From Paenibacillus rhizophilus (GTDB lineage: Bacteria > Bacillota > Bacilli > Paenibacillales > Paenibacillaceae): DNA of 64,000 nucleotides. The stretch spans positions 1 through 64,000 of the forward strand of contig NZ_RQPI01000001.1 in the NCBI RefSeq assembly GCF_003854965.1. The letters run 5' to 3'. The translations under genes were made by a program, and so were the position numbers. The notes under the pieces were generated by a model. It did not search any database. It worked only from the letters and a program-made list of their open reading frames with translations, and had not been told where the DNA came from. Of this stretch, positions 18,255 through 27,355 are shown piece by piece (within the stretch, counting starts at the first letter, position 1; each line of letters opens with the position of its first letter).

Positions 18255-20585
18255 ATGAGCAAATACATTCACAGCGGAGATTACTTGGAAAGCAATGGAG
18301 CCGGGCAGGCCGATGCCGCAACGGAGCAGGGCATCGTGGATGCCGCCGCGGAGCAGGGCATCGTGGATAGCACGGGTGAGGCCGCTCCCGGCGCAGATCA
18401 AAGCACCGTAGATGCCGTTGTCGGCCCGGCTGATGCCGCCGCGGAGCAGGGCGCCATTGATAGCACGGGTGAGGCCGCTCCCGGCGCAGATCAAAGCGCT
18501 GTGGATGCCGTCGGCCCGGCCGATGCCGCCGCGGATCAGGACATCGTGGATAGCACGGGTGAGGCCGCTCCCGGCGCAGATCATAGCGCCGTGGATGCCG
18601 TCGGCTCGGCTGATGCCGCCGCGGAGCAGGGCATCGTGGATGGCGCGGGTGAGGCCGCTCCCGGCGCAGATCAAAACGCCGTGGATGCCATTGTCGGCTC
18701 GGCCGATGCCGCCGCGGAGCAGGGCATCGTGGATAGCACGGGTGAGGCCGCTCCCGTCATCGATCAAGGGACCGGCCCCAGCGATATGGAAGCTGGCCGC
18801 GAGCTTGGAGCGCCGGATGATGTCTCCGAAGGAGAGACGTCCGGCTTCCTGGGCATTCTGCCTGACAGGAGCGATGAGGAGTCTCCCGCGAAGCAAGCCC
18901 ATGGAGATATAACCCCTTCTTCGGACGAAAACGCGCCGTCAATGATGGAGGCCGGGGACACGCCGGAAGAGGACGAGGCTAATCGGGGAACGGAAACCCT
19001 TCAAGGAAAGGGGGAAAGAAACGGAAAGCCCAAGGACCCCAAACAGAAGAAAAGGGATAAGGAACTGTCGAATTCGGTGGAAGAGTCGATCGAGTATTGG
19101 CATGGCGAAGACAAGGTTCCGGAATCGCTTAATCAGACCAAAGAAGTGCTGACCGAAGTGATGGGCCTTGGGGCGTCCTTTGACGTTGTATTCCGCGAGA
19201 TGACGTTCGGCGGGACAAAAGCCGCTCTGCTGTTCATCAGCGGCTTTGCCAAGGACGTCATTCTGGATGAAATCCTGAAGCGGCTTACCTACCTGACCCC
19301 GGAGGATATATCATCCGACGCTTTTGCCGCATTCATGATAAACTACATCCCCCATATCCAGGTCGAGAAGTCCGAGAAGCTCAGCGATGCGGTAATCAAG
19401 ACGATGTCGGGAATGAGCGCGCTTTTTGTCGAGGGGGAAGCCCAAGTCATTATCATGGATACGCGGTCCTATCCGGTCCGCGGACCGGAGGAGCCTTCCA
19501 TCGAGCGGGTGGTGCGCGGCGCGCGGGACGGGTTTACCGAGACGCTGCTGAGCAATATTGCGCTTGTGCGCCGCAGACTGCGCGATCCGGGCCTGAAATT
19601 CGAGCTGCACCAGGTAGGCCGGAGAACGAAGACTGATGTGTCCATCGCCTATATCGACGACATTGCGGACAAAACACAGGTTAAAGCGGTCACCGAAAAA
19701 ATCAAAAGCGTCAACATCGAAGGCATTCCGCTGGCCGACAAGCAGCTTGAAGAAGCGATAATAGGAGAGAAATGGAATCCGTATCCTATGGTCCGATACT
19801 CCGAGCGGCCCGACATCGTCGCCTCCCATCTGCTTGAGGGCAGAGTCGTTGTGTTCGTCGATACATCGCCGAGCGTTATGGTCATCCCGACAACATTTTT
19901 TGACCTGTGCCAGCATGCGGAAGAGAACCGCCAGACCCCGTTAATGGGTTCATATTTGAGGTGGGTGCGGTTCGCCGGAATTTTCGCTTCCATTTTTCTG
20001 CTGCCGCTCTGGATGCTGTTTGTCATCCATCCCGAGCTCAAACCGGCGCCGCTTATGTTTATCGGTCCGCATGAAACGGCGAAAATCCCGCTGCTCACTC
20101 AGTTTCTGATCATCGAGTTCGGTGTGGATCTGCTGCGCATGGCCGCGGTTCATACGCCGTCGCCGCTGGGCTCTGCCATGGGCCTCATCGCCGCGATTCT
20201 GATCGGGGACATTGCCGTCCAAACGGGGCTGTTCGTCAATGAAGTCGTTCTCTACATGGCCGTGGCTACCATAGGCATGTTCGCTACGCCAAGCTATGAA
20301 CTCGGACTGGCCAACCGTGTCGTCCGGCTGCTGCTGCTGCTGGCTACGGGTTTGTTCCACGTCGCCGGGTTCGTAATCGGCTCGACCCTGCTTATCGTGC
20401 TGCTGACGGTCAACCGTTCCTACAACTCGTCCTATCTGTGGCCGTTTATACCTTTTAATGCAAAAGCGATGGGAGCGATCCTCTTCCGCCAGTCGGTGAT
20501 TTCTTCCAAAACGAGGCCGTCGTTCAACAAAACGAGGGACAATACGCGCATGTCCCCGGCCACCGGCAAGAAGGACAAATCGTAG
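18255..20585 (+). CDS. spoVAF: SpoVAF (GerA-family) germination protein with a long acidic repeat N-terminus
   Basis: A 776-residue protein. Residues about 272-776 are a GerA/SpoVAF domain: ELSNSVEESIEYW, SFDVVFREMTFGG, and the SYPVRGPEEPSIERVVRGAR signature, then five to six membrane segments from about 575 to 735. B. subtilis SpoVAF is about 490 residues, so this one carries about 270 extra residues at the N-terminus. That extension holds five tandem copies of an acidic unit of about 30 residues (ADAAAEQGIVDSTGEAAPGA and so on, residues 19-172) and then a Glu/Lys-rich linker. It is in frame with no break. ATG at 18255 is used because GGAGGG lies 7 bases before it. It is last in spoVAA-AB-AF and lysA follows. 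Confidence 0.88.
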   Translation: MSKYIHSGDYLESNGAGQADAATEQGIVDAAAEQGIVDSTGEAAPGADQSTVDAVVGPADAAAEQGAIDSTGEAAPGADQSAVDAVGPADAAADQDIVDSTGEAAPGADHSAVDAVGSADAAAEQGIVDGAGEAAPGADQNAVDAIVGSADAAAEQGIVDSTGEAAPVIDQGTGPSDMEAGRELGAPDDVSEGETSGFLGILPDRSDEESPAKQAHGDITPSSDENAPSMMEAGDTPEEDEANRGTETLQGKGERNGKPKDPKQKKRDKELSNSVEESIEYWHGEDKVPESLNQTKEVLTEVMGLGASFDVVFREMTFGGTKAALLFISGFAKDVILDEILKRLTYLTPEDISSDAFAAFMINYIPHIQVEKSEKLSDAVIKTMSGMSALFVEGEAQVIIMDTRSYPVRGPEEPSIERVVRGARDGFTETLLSNIALVRRRLRDPGLKFELHQVGRRTKTDVSIAYIDDIADKTQVKAVTEKIKSVNIEGIPLADKQLEEAIIGEKWNPYPMVRYSERPDIVASHLLEGRVVVFVDTSPSVMVIPTTFFDLCQHAEENRQTPLMGSYLRWVRFAGIFASIFLLPLWMLFVIHPELKPAPLMFIGPHETAKIPLLTQFLIIEFGVDLLRMAAVHTPSPLGSAMGLIAAILIGDIAVQTGLFVNEVVLYMAVATIGMFATPSYELGLANRVVRLLLLLATGLFHVAGFVIGSTLLIVLLTVNRSYNSSYLWPFIPFNAKAMGAILFRQSVISSKTRPSFNKTRDNTRMSPATGKKDKS
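18309..18767 (+). repeat. Tandem repeat of about 90 bp inside spoVAF
   Basis: About five direct copies of a 90-93 bp unit begin with a GCCGATGCCGC-like sequence. Units differ by point changes and by one extra codon in two copies, always in multiples of three. The coding frame is kept, so the repeat number can change without breaking the gene. It encodes the acidic repeats of the SpoVAF extension. Confidence 0.85.
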
Positions 20586-20700
20586 GATAATACAAATCAA
20601 CTGCGCATTTGTCCATTCTTTGACGTTCCCTTCCTCTGCTATACTGAATATCATAAAAGAATGGGATGGATATTCCACAGAAATCGGAGGATTGCGAATT

Positions 20701-22035
20701 ATGTTTTTACACGGGACGAGCCGGATTAACGATGCCGGACATTTGGAAATAGGCGGTTGTGACGTAACGGAACTCAAGGCGGAGTATGGAACGCCGCTGT
20801 ATATAGTGGACGAGCAGCTTGTTCGCCGCCGCTGCCGCGAATATATGGATGCTTTTGCGGCTTCCGGTCTTGGATTTCAGGTGGCTTACGCGAGCAAGGC
20901 TTTTTCGGTAATGGCGATGTGCCGCCTGGCCGATGAGGAAGGCCTGTCGCTTGATGTCGTATCCGACGGCGAGCTGTACACCGCGCTGCAGGCGGGTTTC
21001 CCGGCCGAGCGCATTCATTTTCACGGCAACAACAAAACACCGGATGAGATTGAAATGGCGCTTGAAGCGGGAATCGGCTGCTTTGTCGTCGACAATCTGG
21101 TAGAACTTGAACTGCTGCAGGCTATTGCGGTCGATAAGAATAAGACGGTCAGCATCCTGCTGCGCGTGACGCCGGGCGTTGAAGCGCACGCCCATCACGC
21201 TTACGCCGCCACCGGCCAGACCGACTCGAAGTTCGGTTTCGACATCGGCAACGGCTCCGCACAAGAAGCGGTAGGCCTGGCCTCGGGTAAAGCCAATTTG
21301 CAGCTTCTCGGCGTTCATTCGCATATCGGCTCGCAAATTTTCGAAACGGAAGGCTTCCAGCTTGCAGTTGAGCGGGTCGCCGGATTCGCCCGCAAGGTGA
21401 AGGAAGAGCTGGGCATTGAGTTCAGCGTCGTGAATCTCGGCGGAGGCTTCGGCATCCGCTACGTGGAAGGCGATACGCCTCTGCAGGTATCGGAATACGT
21501 CGCGGCAATTACCGATGCGGTGAAGACGCATTTTGCCGGAATCGGCAGTGAGCTGCCGGAAATCTGGGTGGAGCCGGGCCGCAGCATTATAGGCGATGCC
21601 GGCACGACGCTCTACACAGTTGGTACGAGCAAGGAAATTCCGGGCGTACGCAAATATGTCGCCGTCGACGGCGGCATGACCGACAATCCGCGCCCGGCGC
21701 TGTACGAGTCCAAGTATGAGGCCCTGCTTGCCAACCGGGCCAACGAACAGCCGGAAGAGACCGTAGCGATTGCGGGCAAATGCTGCGAAAGCGGCGATAT
21801 GCTGATTTGGGATCTGGAGCTTCCAAAGGCGGAGAGCGGGGATTTGCTCGCCGTAGCCTGCACAGGCGCCTACAACTACTCCATGGCCAGCAACTACAAC
21901 CGCATCCGCCGTCCAGCCGTCGTATTCGTGCAGAACGGCCAAAGCGATCTTGTGGTTAAGCGCGAAAGCCATGGCGATCTGATTGCCAATGACATCGTGC
22001 CGGCGCGAATCGCGAAACAGCCGGTTACAAAATAA
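20701..22035 (+). CDS. lysA: Diaminopimelate decarboxylase
   Basis: A 444-residue PLP enzyme that decarboxylates meso-diaminopimelate to L-lysine, the last step of lysine synthesis. The PLP lysine is about residue 66 in AYASKAFSV. Other landmarks are GVHSHIGSQIF, NLGGGFGIRY, the substrate site EPGRSIIGDAG and the second-domain GKCCESGDML. Length and motifs are normal. The start has GGAGG about 10 bases upstream. It follows spoVAF by 115 bp, the same neighbour as in B. subtilis, where it can be reached by forespore transcription. TATACT at 20640-20645 may be its own -10, but the nearest -35-like TTGACG is only 14 bp away. Confidence 0.95.
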   Translation: MFLHGTSRINDAGHLEIGGCDVTELKAEYGTPLYIVDEQLVRRRCREYMDAFAASGLGFQVAYASKAFSVMAMCRLADEEGLSLDVVSDGELYTALQAGFPAERIHFHGNNKTPDEIEMALEAGIGCFVVDNLVELELLQAIAVDKNKTVSILLRVTPGVEAHAHHAYAATGQTDSKFGFDIGNGSAQEAVGLASGKANLQLLGVHSHIGSQIFETEGFQLAVERVAGFARKVKEELGIEFSVVNLGGGFGIRYVEGDTPLQVSEYVAAITDAVKTHFAGIGSELPEIWVEPGRSIIGDAGTTLYTVGTSKEIPGVRKYVAVDGGMTDNPRPALYESKYEALLANRANEQPEETVAIAGKCCESGDMLIWDLELPKAESGDLLAVACTGAYNYSMASNYNRIRRPAVVFVQNGQSDLVVKRESHGDLIANDIVPARIAKQPVTK

Positions 22036-22046
22036 AGAAGAACTGG

Positions 22047-22085
22047 AGAGCCATCCTGCACATGATGTGCATGGATGGCTCTTTG
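22047..22085 (+). terminator. Terminator of lysA
   Basis: A long hairpin: AGAGCCATCC (22047-22056) and GGATGGCTCT (22073-22082) enclose TGCACA-TGA-TGTGCA. A short T tail follows. Confidence 0.75.
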
Positions 22086-22292
22086 CCACGCCCAGCGCGG
22101 GCTAAACGTTCCCGTAAATAGGCGGCTCCGGGCAGATCAGCGCAGCGCTTCGGCGCAGGGCGTGCCGCCCATCCGGCTCGGGGTGACACGGCGGGCATAA
22201 GAAGCGGCGTACGCTCTTTGCTTTGGGGAGGCTTTCATAGTAAACTGTTAAGGGATTGCACATTTTGTCCAATGAGAAAGGGGTATTTATAT

Positions 22293-22724
22293 ATGGCAAA
22301 GCAAGCGAAAATCACACTCGAGAACGGCGGCGAAGTGGTGCTGGACCTGTTCGACCAGGACGCTCCCAATACAGTAGCCAACTTCGAGAAACTGGCGAAA
22401 GACGGTTTCTATAACGGTCTTGTCTTCCACCGCGTCATTCCGGGCTTCGTCGCTCAAGGCGGCTGTCCGAACGGAACCGGCGCCGGAGGCCCTGGATATA
22501 CGATCAACTGCGAAATCAACCCGAACAAGCACGAGCGCGGAACGCTCGCCATGGCGCATGCCGGACGCAACACGGGCGGCAGCCAGTTCTACATCTGCTA
22601 TGCTCCGCAGCCGCATCTGGACGGCCAGCATACGGTATTTGGCAAAGTCGTAAAAGGCATGGAATATGTCGACGCCTTCCAAGGCCGCGACAAAATGACT
22701 TCCGTGGAAGTATACGAAGCGTAA
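22293..22724 (+). CDS. ppiB: Peptidyl-prolyl cis-trans isomerase, cyclophilin type
   Basis: A 143-residue cytoplasmic cyclophilin that speeds cis-trans isomerisation of proline bonds. The family core is clear: [56 protein letters not shown] and [18 protein letters not shown], with the catalytic Arg in [11 protein letters not shown] at 22293 follows GAAAGGGG at 9 bases. No signal peptide is present. It follows lysA as an independent gene between two terminators; B. subtilis also has ppiB near lysA. Confidence 0.93.
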   Translation: MAKQAKITLENGGEVVLDLFDQDAPNTVANFEKLAKDGFYNGLVFHRVIPGFVAQGGCPNGTGAGGPGYTINCEINPNKHERGTLAMAHAGRNTGGSQFYICYAPQPHLDGQHTVFGKVVKGMEYVDAFQGRDKMTSVEVYEA

Positions 22725-22740
22725 GAAAACTCTTCGAGTT

Positions 22741-22791
22741 AAGCCCGTCTGTAAGTTCCAAGTTATTCGGAACCTGCGGCCGGGCTTTTTT
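22741..22791 (+). terminator. Terminator of ppiB
   Basis: Outer arms AAGCCCG (22741-22747) / CGGGCTT (22781-22787) and inner GTTCC / GGAAC are followed by a run of T. Confidence 0.75.
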
Positions 22792-23411
22792 GTGTTACAA
22801 AAAATTTAAGAATCACCGATTTATGGAAGTCATAAATTATTTTTATACAGCACCTCTCTTCGTCCCCAGTATTGTCTGGATTAGCCGCAAATGGCGCGTT
22901 TTTGCCGATAATCCCTCCCTTTAAGTCCTTGCCGGATTGAAGCCTGTGTTTTAATTATTTAACGTGCCTTCTTGTACACTTTTCGTTCTTTATAGTAGAC
23001 TATTTTCATATCTTACAGCGAACGAAAATAGCGGTTTGTCCGCCAGCCGGTTCTGCACCAAATAATACCTCTTAAAAATGATTGAATTTCAATTTCGATC
23101 ATGAAAAAATGGGTAATACAAATTAGGGTTATTCGAGTACCATACCTGATTTGGAGCATAATCTTTGGGCGACTGGAGGAGTTGGAACGGATAGGCGAGA
23201 GCGGGGCCGAAGCTTGAGATGGGGACGGGAGCGACCGGGAGACATACATAAGCGAGCGCAGAAGAGGGTTGAAACGCAGAAAAAGATTGATTAGCAAGGA
23301 GGCAGAATGCGGGGGGAGACAACATCATACATTCGGCATCAGTCCGCTTTTTATAAATCAATGATCAAGGTACTGTACCTTCAAATGACTATGGGAGAGG
23401 GGAATAAAAGG
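22792..23411 (+). promoter_or_regulatory. Long leader region of the LPXTG adhesin gene
   Basis: No supported gene lies in these 620 bases. The first 250 are AT-rich. A promoter-like pair TTGTAC (22972-22977) and TAGACT (22996-23001) is 18 bp apart. Right after it an inverted repeat CTATTTTC (23000-23007) / GAAAATAG (23024-23031) runs into the small hairpin GCGG-TTTGT-CCGC. From about 23160 to 23310 the plus strand is strongly purine-rich, unlike flanking DNA. I compared it by eye with c-di-GMP, FMN and T-box leaders and it does not match them. It may be a long 5' untranslated region. Confidence 0.35.
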
Positions 23412-26400
23412 ATGACGTTGCGGAAAACGATTAGGAAGAGATTGGCCCTGTGGCTCGTGATCCTGATACTGGTTGCCGAGTACAGCTACGGGCTGGGATT
23501 TGCAACCGAAGCGAAGGCGGGAGCAATCGAGAGTGACAGGAACATCATCACCAGCGTTTCGATGGCGGTGTACGGTCCGGACGGCCAGACGGTTACGGGG
23601 GATGTTTACGAACAAGGCTCCGAGGTGACGTTGAATTATACGTGGGCTTTACAGGACGGGCATGGATATCATGACGGGGATACATTTTCTTTTCAGATTC
23701 CCGAACAATTCAAGCTGTACAATGATATCAGCGGACCGCTGGTTTCGGATGAAGGCGATGTGGGAAGCTTCACGGTAAACAAAGATACCCACCTTGCCGT
23801 AATGACATTCAACAGCTTCATCGAAAATCATGATAATGTCCATGGAACGTTAAGCCTCCGCACCAAGTTCGATAAAGAGGTTATCAAAGGAAGCACCGTT
23901 CAGGAGATTCCGTTCCCGATTAACGGGGATACCCAGATCGTCGTGCTGCGCTTCAAGCCGGATGTCGCGTCAACCATTGAGAAGAAAGGAACACCGGAGG
24001 GGTATAACGCGCAGAGCATTCATTGGACCGTTGACGTGAACAAGACGCTGGAATCCGTATACGGCGCGACTGTAACCGACCCTATTCCCGAAGGACTGAC
24101 CCTGGATCCGGTGACTGTCGCCGTGTATCAGCTGGATGTCCAACTGGACGGAACGGTAAGTCAGGGGGTTCTCGTCGATCCCTCAAACTATACGCTGGAT
24201 TCGCAGGACGGAGTGCTCAAGCTGAAGTTCGCCGGTTCTCCGGTCGACGGCGCATACCGTCTCGCATTTTCCACAGAAATTACCAATCTGACCAAAACGA
24301 AATTTACAAATAAGGCATCTTTCTCGGGCGACAATCTGACCCCGGTGGAAGCCTCGGCAACGGTTGAGGTTAAACGCGCGCCGAGTCTCCAAAAATATGC
24401 TATTCATTATGAGCCTTCAATCCAGACCATCACCTGGGGAATTAATTACAATTATAACTATGGAAGCATTCCGCAGGCCGAAGCGGTGCTGAAAGATTTG
24501 TTCAACGAGACTCAGGGACTGGCCGCGGGTTCGGTTAAAGTCTACAATGTGACGGTGGACGGTGATGGAAAAGCAACGGTGGGCGCACAGCTTGCCGAAG
24601 GAACGGATTTTACGCTCACACCGGCATCGGCGGCTGGAAAGACCGGCTTCGAGATCAGGTTTTTGCAGGATGTAAGCACGCCTTATTTTATCGAATACAA
24701 GACCAAGTCCAAGGATCGGCTGTTCTCGCCAAAAAGAATCACCAACACCGTAACCTCCGGCACTTATAAAGCAGAAGCCAATCAGGATATTTATCCCGTC
24801 ATTATTTATAAAACGGTCGATGCTACCGGCGCGAATTACCGCAACAAAACCGCGGACTGGAAAATTACGATTAATGATGACGGCTACCCGATGAGTAATG
24901 TAGTCGTCAAGGATACTTTTCCGTATAGCGGACTTACTTTTATTCCGGAATCACTGGTCGTCCGCAGCGCTTCAGGAGCCGTGGTCCCCGCTTCGGAATA
25001 TACCCTGGAGTACGATAAACCTGTAGTGCAGGGCAAAGGGTTTACCGTCACCTTCCTGAAGCCGATTACCGGAAAATATACGATCAGCTACAAGCTGCAT
25101 TTTGACTATTACGGTCTTACGGACGGCAAGGATAAATTCTATAATACGGCTTTCTTGACCTGGGACGGAGGGTCCGCTTCGGCGGAAGGAGTGTTCAATC
25201 CCAGAATCGAAGTCAAGAACAATGGATTTAAATTTGGCGAATACAATGCGGTCTCCAAGTCCATCTCGTGGTACGTCGCAGCCAACTATAACAGCAAGCC
25301 GTTAAAGAATGCCGAAATCGTGGATGTGATTCAAGCCCCACAAACCCTGATTGACGGTTCGGTGAAGCTGAAGGAGCTCTATTTATATCCGAGCGGCCTG
25401 ACCTCCAGAAACGGGGATCTGAACGTCAAATATACGTATACCGTCACTCAAGAGAACGGCAACAGCATTTTGCGGATAAAGCTGCTGGAGCCGGTCGATT
25501 ATCCGTTTTATATCGAGTTCAAGACCAGTCTGGATGGAAAACTGATCAACAACGCCAAGATCAACAATACGGCGAACATTTATGACGAAAATAAGCCGGT
25601 ATCGGGAAATCTCACCGGTTCTGTAGCCATTCCGTACGGCGGAGAGTACGTGGTCAAGAACGGGGAGCAGATTGGCGACAAAATCAATTGGAGCATCCAT
25701 ATCAACCGCGGTCAATCGTATATCCGCGACGCGAAGATTACCGATGTCGGAAGCGCAAACCAACTGCTGCTGACCGATTCGTTCCATCTGTATCCGACGA
25801 CGGTTTCCCCAAGCGGAACGATAACCAAGGCAGGCGCCGAGCTGATCCAGGGAACCGACTATATTCTTGACGTCACTACGACGAATGATGGCAAGCAGAC
25901 GTTCGTCTTAAGCTTCAAGAATCCGATCGGGTCGCCTTATATTCTGGAATACCAGTCGCTCATCGCCGCGCGCAGCGGAGAAACGGTGACGAACGCCGTA
26001 ACGCTCAGCGGCAATAACGTAGTGGAAGTCACCAAAGTGACCTCTACGGAAATTATTGTCGGGGTATCAAGCGGTTCGGGAACGGGTAACGGTACACGAA
26101 GCGTGCTGGCGGTCAAAAAGCTGGATGACAACGATAATCTGAAGCTTCTTGCCGGAGCAACGTTTGACCTGTACCGGTTAAACGGCAGCGAACGCCTGTT
26201 AATTGGAACGCAGACGACAGGCGCGGACGGCATTGCTGTATTTAACGGCATTTTGTCCGGAAGCTATATACTGGTTGAAACCAAGGCACCCGCCGGATAT
26301 GTTCTCGATTCCGCCGAGCGTCCGATAAGCGTCGGGGCCGGTGCGAACATTATTCTGCCGATAACTAACCATGTGCTTGCTTCGGCAACGCCGTCCGTTA

Positions 26401-26888
26401 CCCCATCGGCAACACCGTCTGCGTCACCGACGCCAACGCCGTCCGTTACGCCATCAGCAGCGGCATCCGCGTCACCGGCGCCAACGCCGTCCGCGGGGGG
26501 GCCGTCGGAAACGCCGACTACGCCTCCGGTGGTCGTTCCGGTTCCGTCAGCTACGCCAACCGGTTCAAGTGTTCCGGGAGTAATCATCCCGGATGAACAA
26601 ATCCCTGGGGGACCGGCGAATACGAGTGAGCCGCAGCCTACGCCGCAGCCGAGTGTAACGCCGACGGAAGTGCCAATTGATGACGAGGTTCCGCTAGGCG
26701 GGGTCGACATTGACGAGGATGACGTACCGAAAGGGAATCCTTCCGATCCGGGAGTAAGCCCCGCCTCCGGCCAGCTGCCGAAGACCGGGGAAGGAAGCTC
26801 GCTGCCGATCTATATGGGCGGCTTGGGTCTTATCCTGATCGGCATTGTCCTGAACCGCTGGTTAACCCGCAACAAGAAAACGGATTGA
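23412..26888 (+). CDS. LPXTG-anchored MSCRAMM-like adhesin with Cna-type modules
   Basis: A 1158-residue cell-wall protein. It has a signal peptide (about 1-37, ending EAKAGA), an N-terminal region (about 39-187), and five tandem modules of about 137-150 residues beginning near 188, 326, 463, 600 and 746. Each module starts with a Lys-containing strand, then a W-x-I/V pattern (for example INWSIHINRG) and ends in a strand such as FYIEFKTSL, as in adhesion domains with intramolecular isopeptide bonds. A CnaB/SpaA domain follows at about 897-975 (Lys in VLAVKKLD, Glu in ILVETKAPAGY). A Pro/Ser/Thr-rich stalk runs from about 988 to 1085, then the sortase signal LPKTG at 1122, a membrane helix and a basic tail. 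The ligand is unknown. ATG at 23412 is preceded by GAGGGG. No sortase gene is in the window. Confidence 0.88.
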   Translation: MTLRKTIRKRLALWLVILILVAEYSYGLGFATEAKAGAIESDRNIITSVSMAVYGPDGQTVTGDVYEQGSEVTLNYTWALQDGHGYHDGDTFSFQIPEQFKLYNDISGPLVSDEGDVGSFTVNKDTHLAVMTFNSFIENHDNVHGTLSLRTKFDKEVIKGSTVQEIPFPINGDTQIVVLRFKPDVASTIEKKGTPEGYNAQSIHWTVDVNKTLESVYGATVTDPIPEGLTLDPVTVAVYQLDVQLDGTVSQGVLVDPSNYTLDSQDGVLKLKFAGSPVDGAYRLAFSTEITNLTKTKFTNKASFSGDNLTPVEASATVEVKRAPSLQKYAIHYEPSIQTITWGINYNYNYGSIPQAEAVLKDLFNETQGLAAGSVKVYNVTVDGDGKATVGAQLAEGTDFTLTPASAAGKTGFEIRFLQDVSTPYFIEYKTKSKDRLFSPKRITNTVTSGTYKAEANQDIYPVIIYKTVDATGANYRNKTADWKITINDDGYPMSNVVVKDTFPYSGLTFIPESLVVRSASGAVVPASEYTLEYDKPVVQGKGFTVTFLKPITGKYTISYKLHFDYYGLTDGKDKFYNTAFLTWDGGSASAEGVFNPRIEVKNNGFKFGEYNAVSKSISWYVAANYNSKPLKNAEIVDVIQAPQTLIDGSVKLKELYLYPSGLTSRNGDLNVKYTYTVTQENGNSILRIKLLEPVDYPFYIEFKTSLDGKLINNAKINNTANIYDENKPVSGNLTGSVAIPYGGEYVVKNGEQIGDKINWSIHINRGQSYIRDAKITDVGSANQLLLTDSFHLYPTTVSPSGTITKAGAELIQGTDYILDVTTTNDGKQTFVLSFKNPIGSPYILEYQSLIAARSGETVTNAVTLSGNNVVEVTKVTSTEIIVGVSSGSGTGNGTRSVLAVKKLDDNDNLKLLAGATFDLYRLNGSERLLIGTQTTGADGIAVFNGILSGSYILVETKAPAGYVLDSAERPISVGAGANIILPITNHVLASATPSVTPSATPSASPTPTPSVTPSAAASASPAPTPSAGGPSETPTTPPVVVPVPSATPTGSSVPGVIIPDEQIPGGPANTSEPQPTPQPSVTPTEVPIDDEVPLGGVDIDEDDVPKGNPSDPGVSPASGQLPKTGEGSSLPIYMGGLGLILIGIVLNRWLTRNKKTD

Positions 26889-26926
26889 ATTTGACTTTAA
26901 CTCAAATAAACGGCCGGCTGAGCCGG

Positions 26927-26965
26927 AAAGCGCCCGGGATGCTTAAATCCCGGGCGCTTTTTATG
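26927..26965 (+). terminator. Terminator of the adhesin gene
   Basis: The 14-bp perfect arms AAAGCGCCCGGGAT (26927-26940) and ATCCCGGGCGCTTT (26947-26960) have a 6-base loop and are followed by T. Confidence 0.88.
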
Positions 26966-27029
26966 TATTAATTTTGCCTAGCCGTCCGTATCTGTGATCA
27001 GAAGCTAAAGGAAGAAATGAGTAGATCAA

Positions 27030-27250
27030 ATAAATGGAAAAAGCGGAGCTAATTCGATTCAAAACTGAGCTGCGGCCTAGTCTAAAGGGAAAAGCTCCAT
27101 CTAAATTGGGCGGATGTGCTGGGATTTGGCCTTATGCAAGCATTAAGAAGGAGTTTTTCCATCTAATTAACCGAAAGAGTCCTCTGCCGAAAAATAAGAG
27201 GGAGATTTTCCTATTAATGTATAGCCGGATGCCAGCCGAGCCGTATTTAT
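27030..27250. repeat. Non-coding repeat element upstream of tldD
   Basis: The gap before tldD holds four related short motifs about 52-62 bp apart: TGGAAAAAGCGGAGCTAATT (27035), GGGAAAAGCTCCATCTAAAT (27088), GGAGTTTTTCCATCTAATTA (27150) and GGAGATTTTCCTATTAATG (27202). They share a GGAAAA/TTTTCC core followed by CTAATT. A 94-codon reading frame covers the block but has no ribosome binding site and no recognisable composition. It looks like a dispersed intergenic repeat of the kind seen in Paenibacillus genomes (from memory, not verified). Confidence 0.45.
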
Positions 27251-27355
27251 TAATAAGGAATGGCCATTCCTCGGCAGCGAACAAGGCATTCAACGGCCTG
27301 AATAAGCTATACTGGTAAGGAAAGGTATAATCATTGAATAGCGGGGAGGAATGGT

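Noticed and set aside
18309..18767. CRISPR-like array
   Set aside because: The repeats are contiguous, have no unique spacers and keep a coding frame inside spoVAF.
20620..20645. Promoter TTGACG...TATACT before lysA
   Set aside because: The spacer is only 14 bp, too short for SigA; only the -10 is plausible.
20707..22089. 460-codon open frame on the minus strand opposite lysA
   Set aside because: It mirrors lysA with no start signal and no recognisable protein pattern.
23101..23217. 38-codon frame in the adhesin leader
   Set aside because: No ribosome binding site near its ATG and no support other than being open.
22972..23310. c-di-GMP riboswitch upstream of the adhesin
   Set aside because: The conserved core sequences of the GEMM classes are not found; only unspecific hairpins are present.
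27034..27318. 94-codon frame before tldD as a gene
   Set aside because: No ribosome binding site, unusual composition, and the DNA is built of short repeated motifs; treated as a repeat element.
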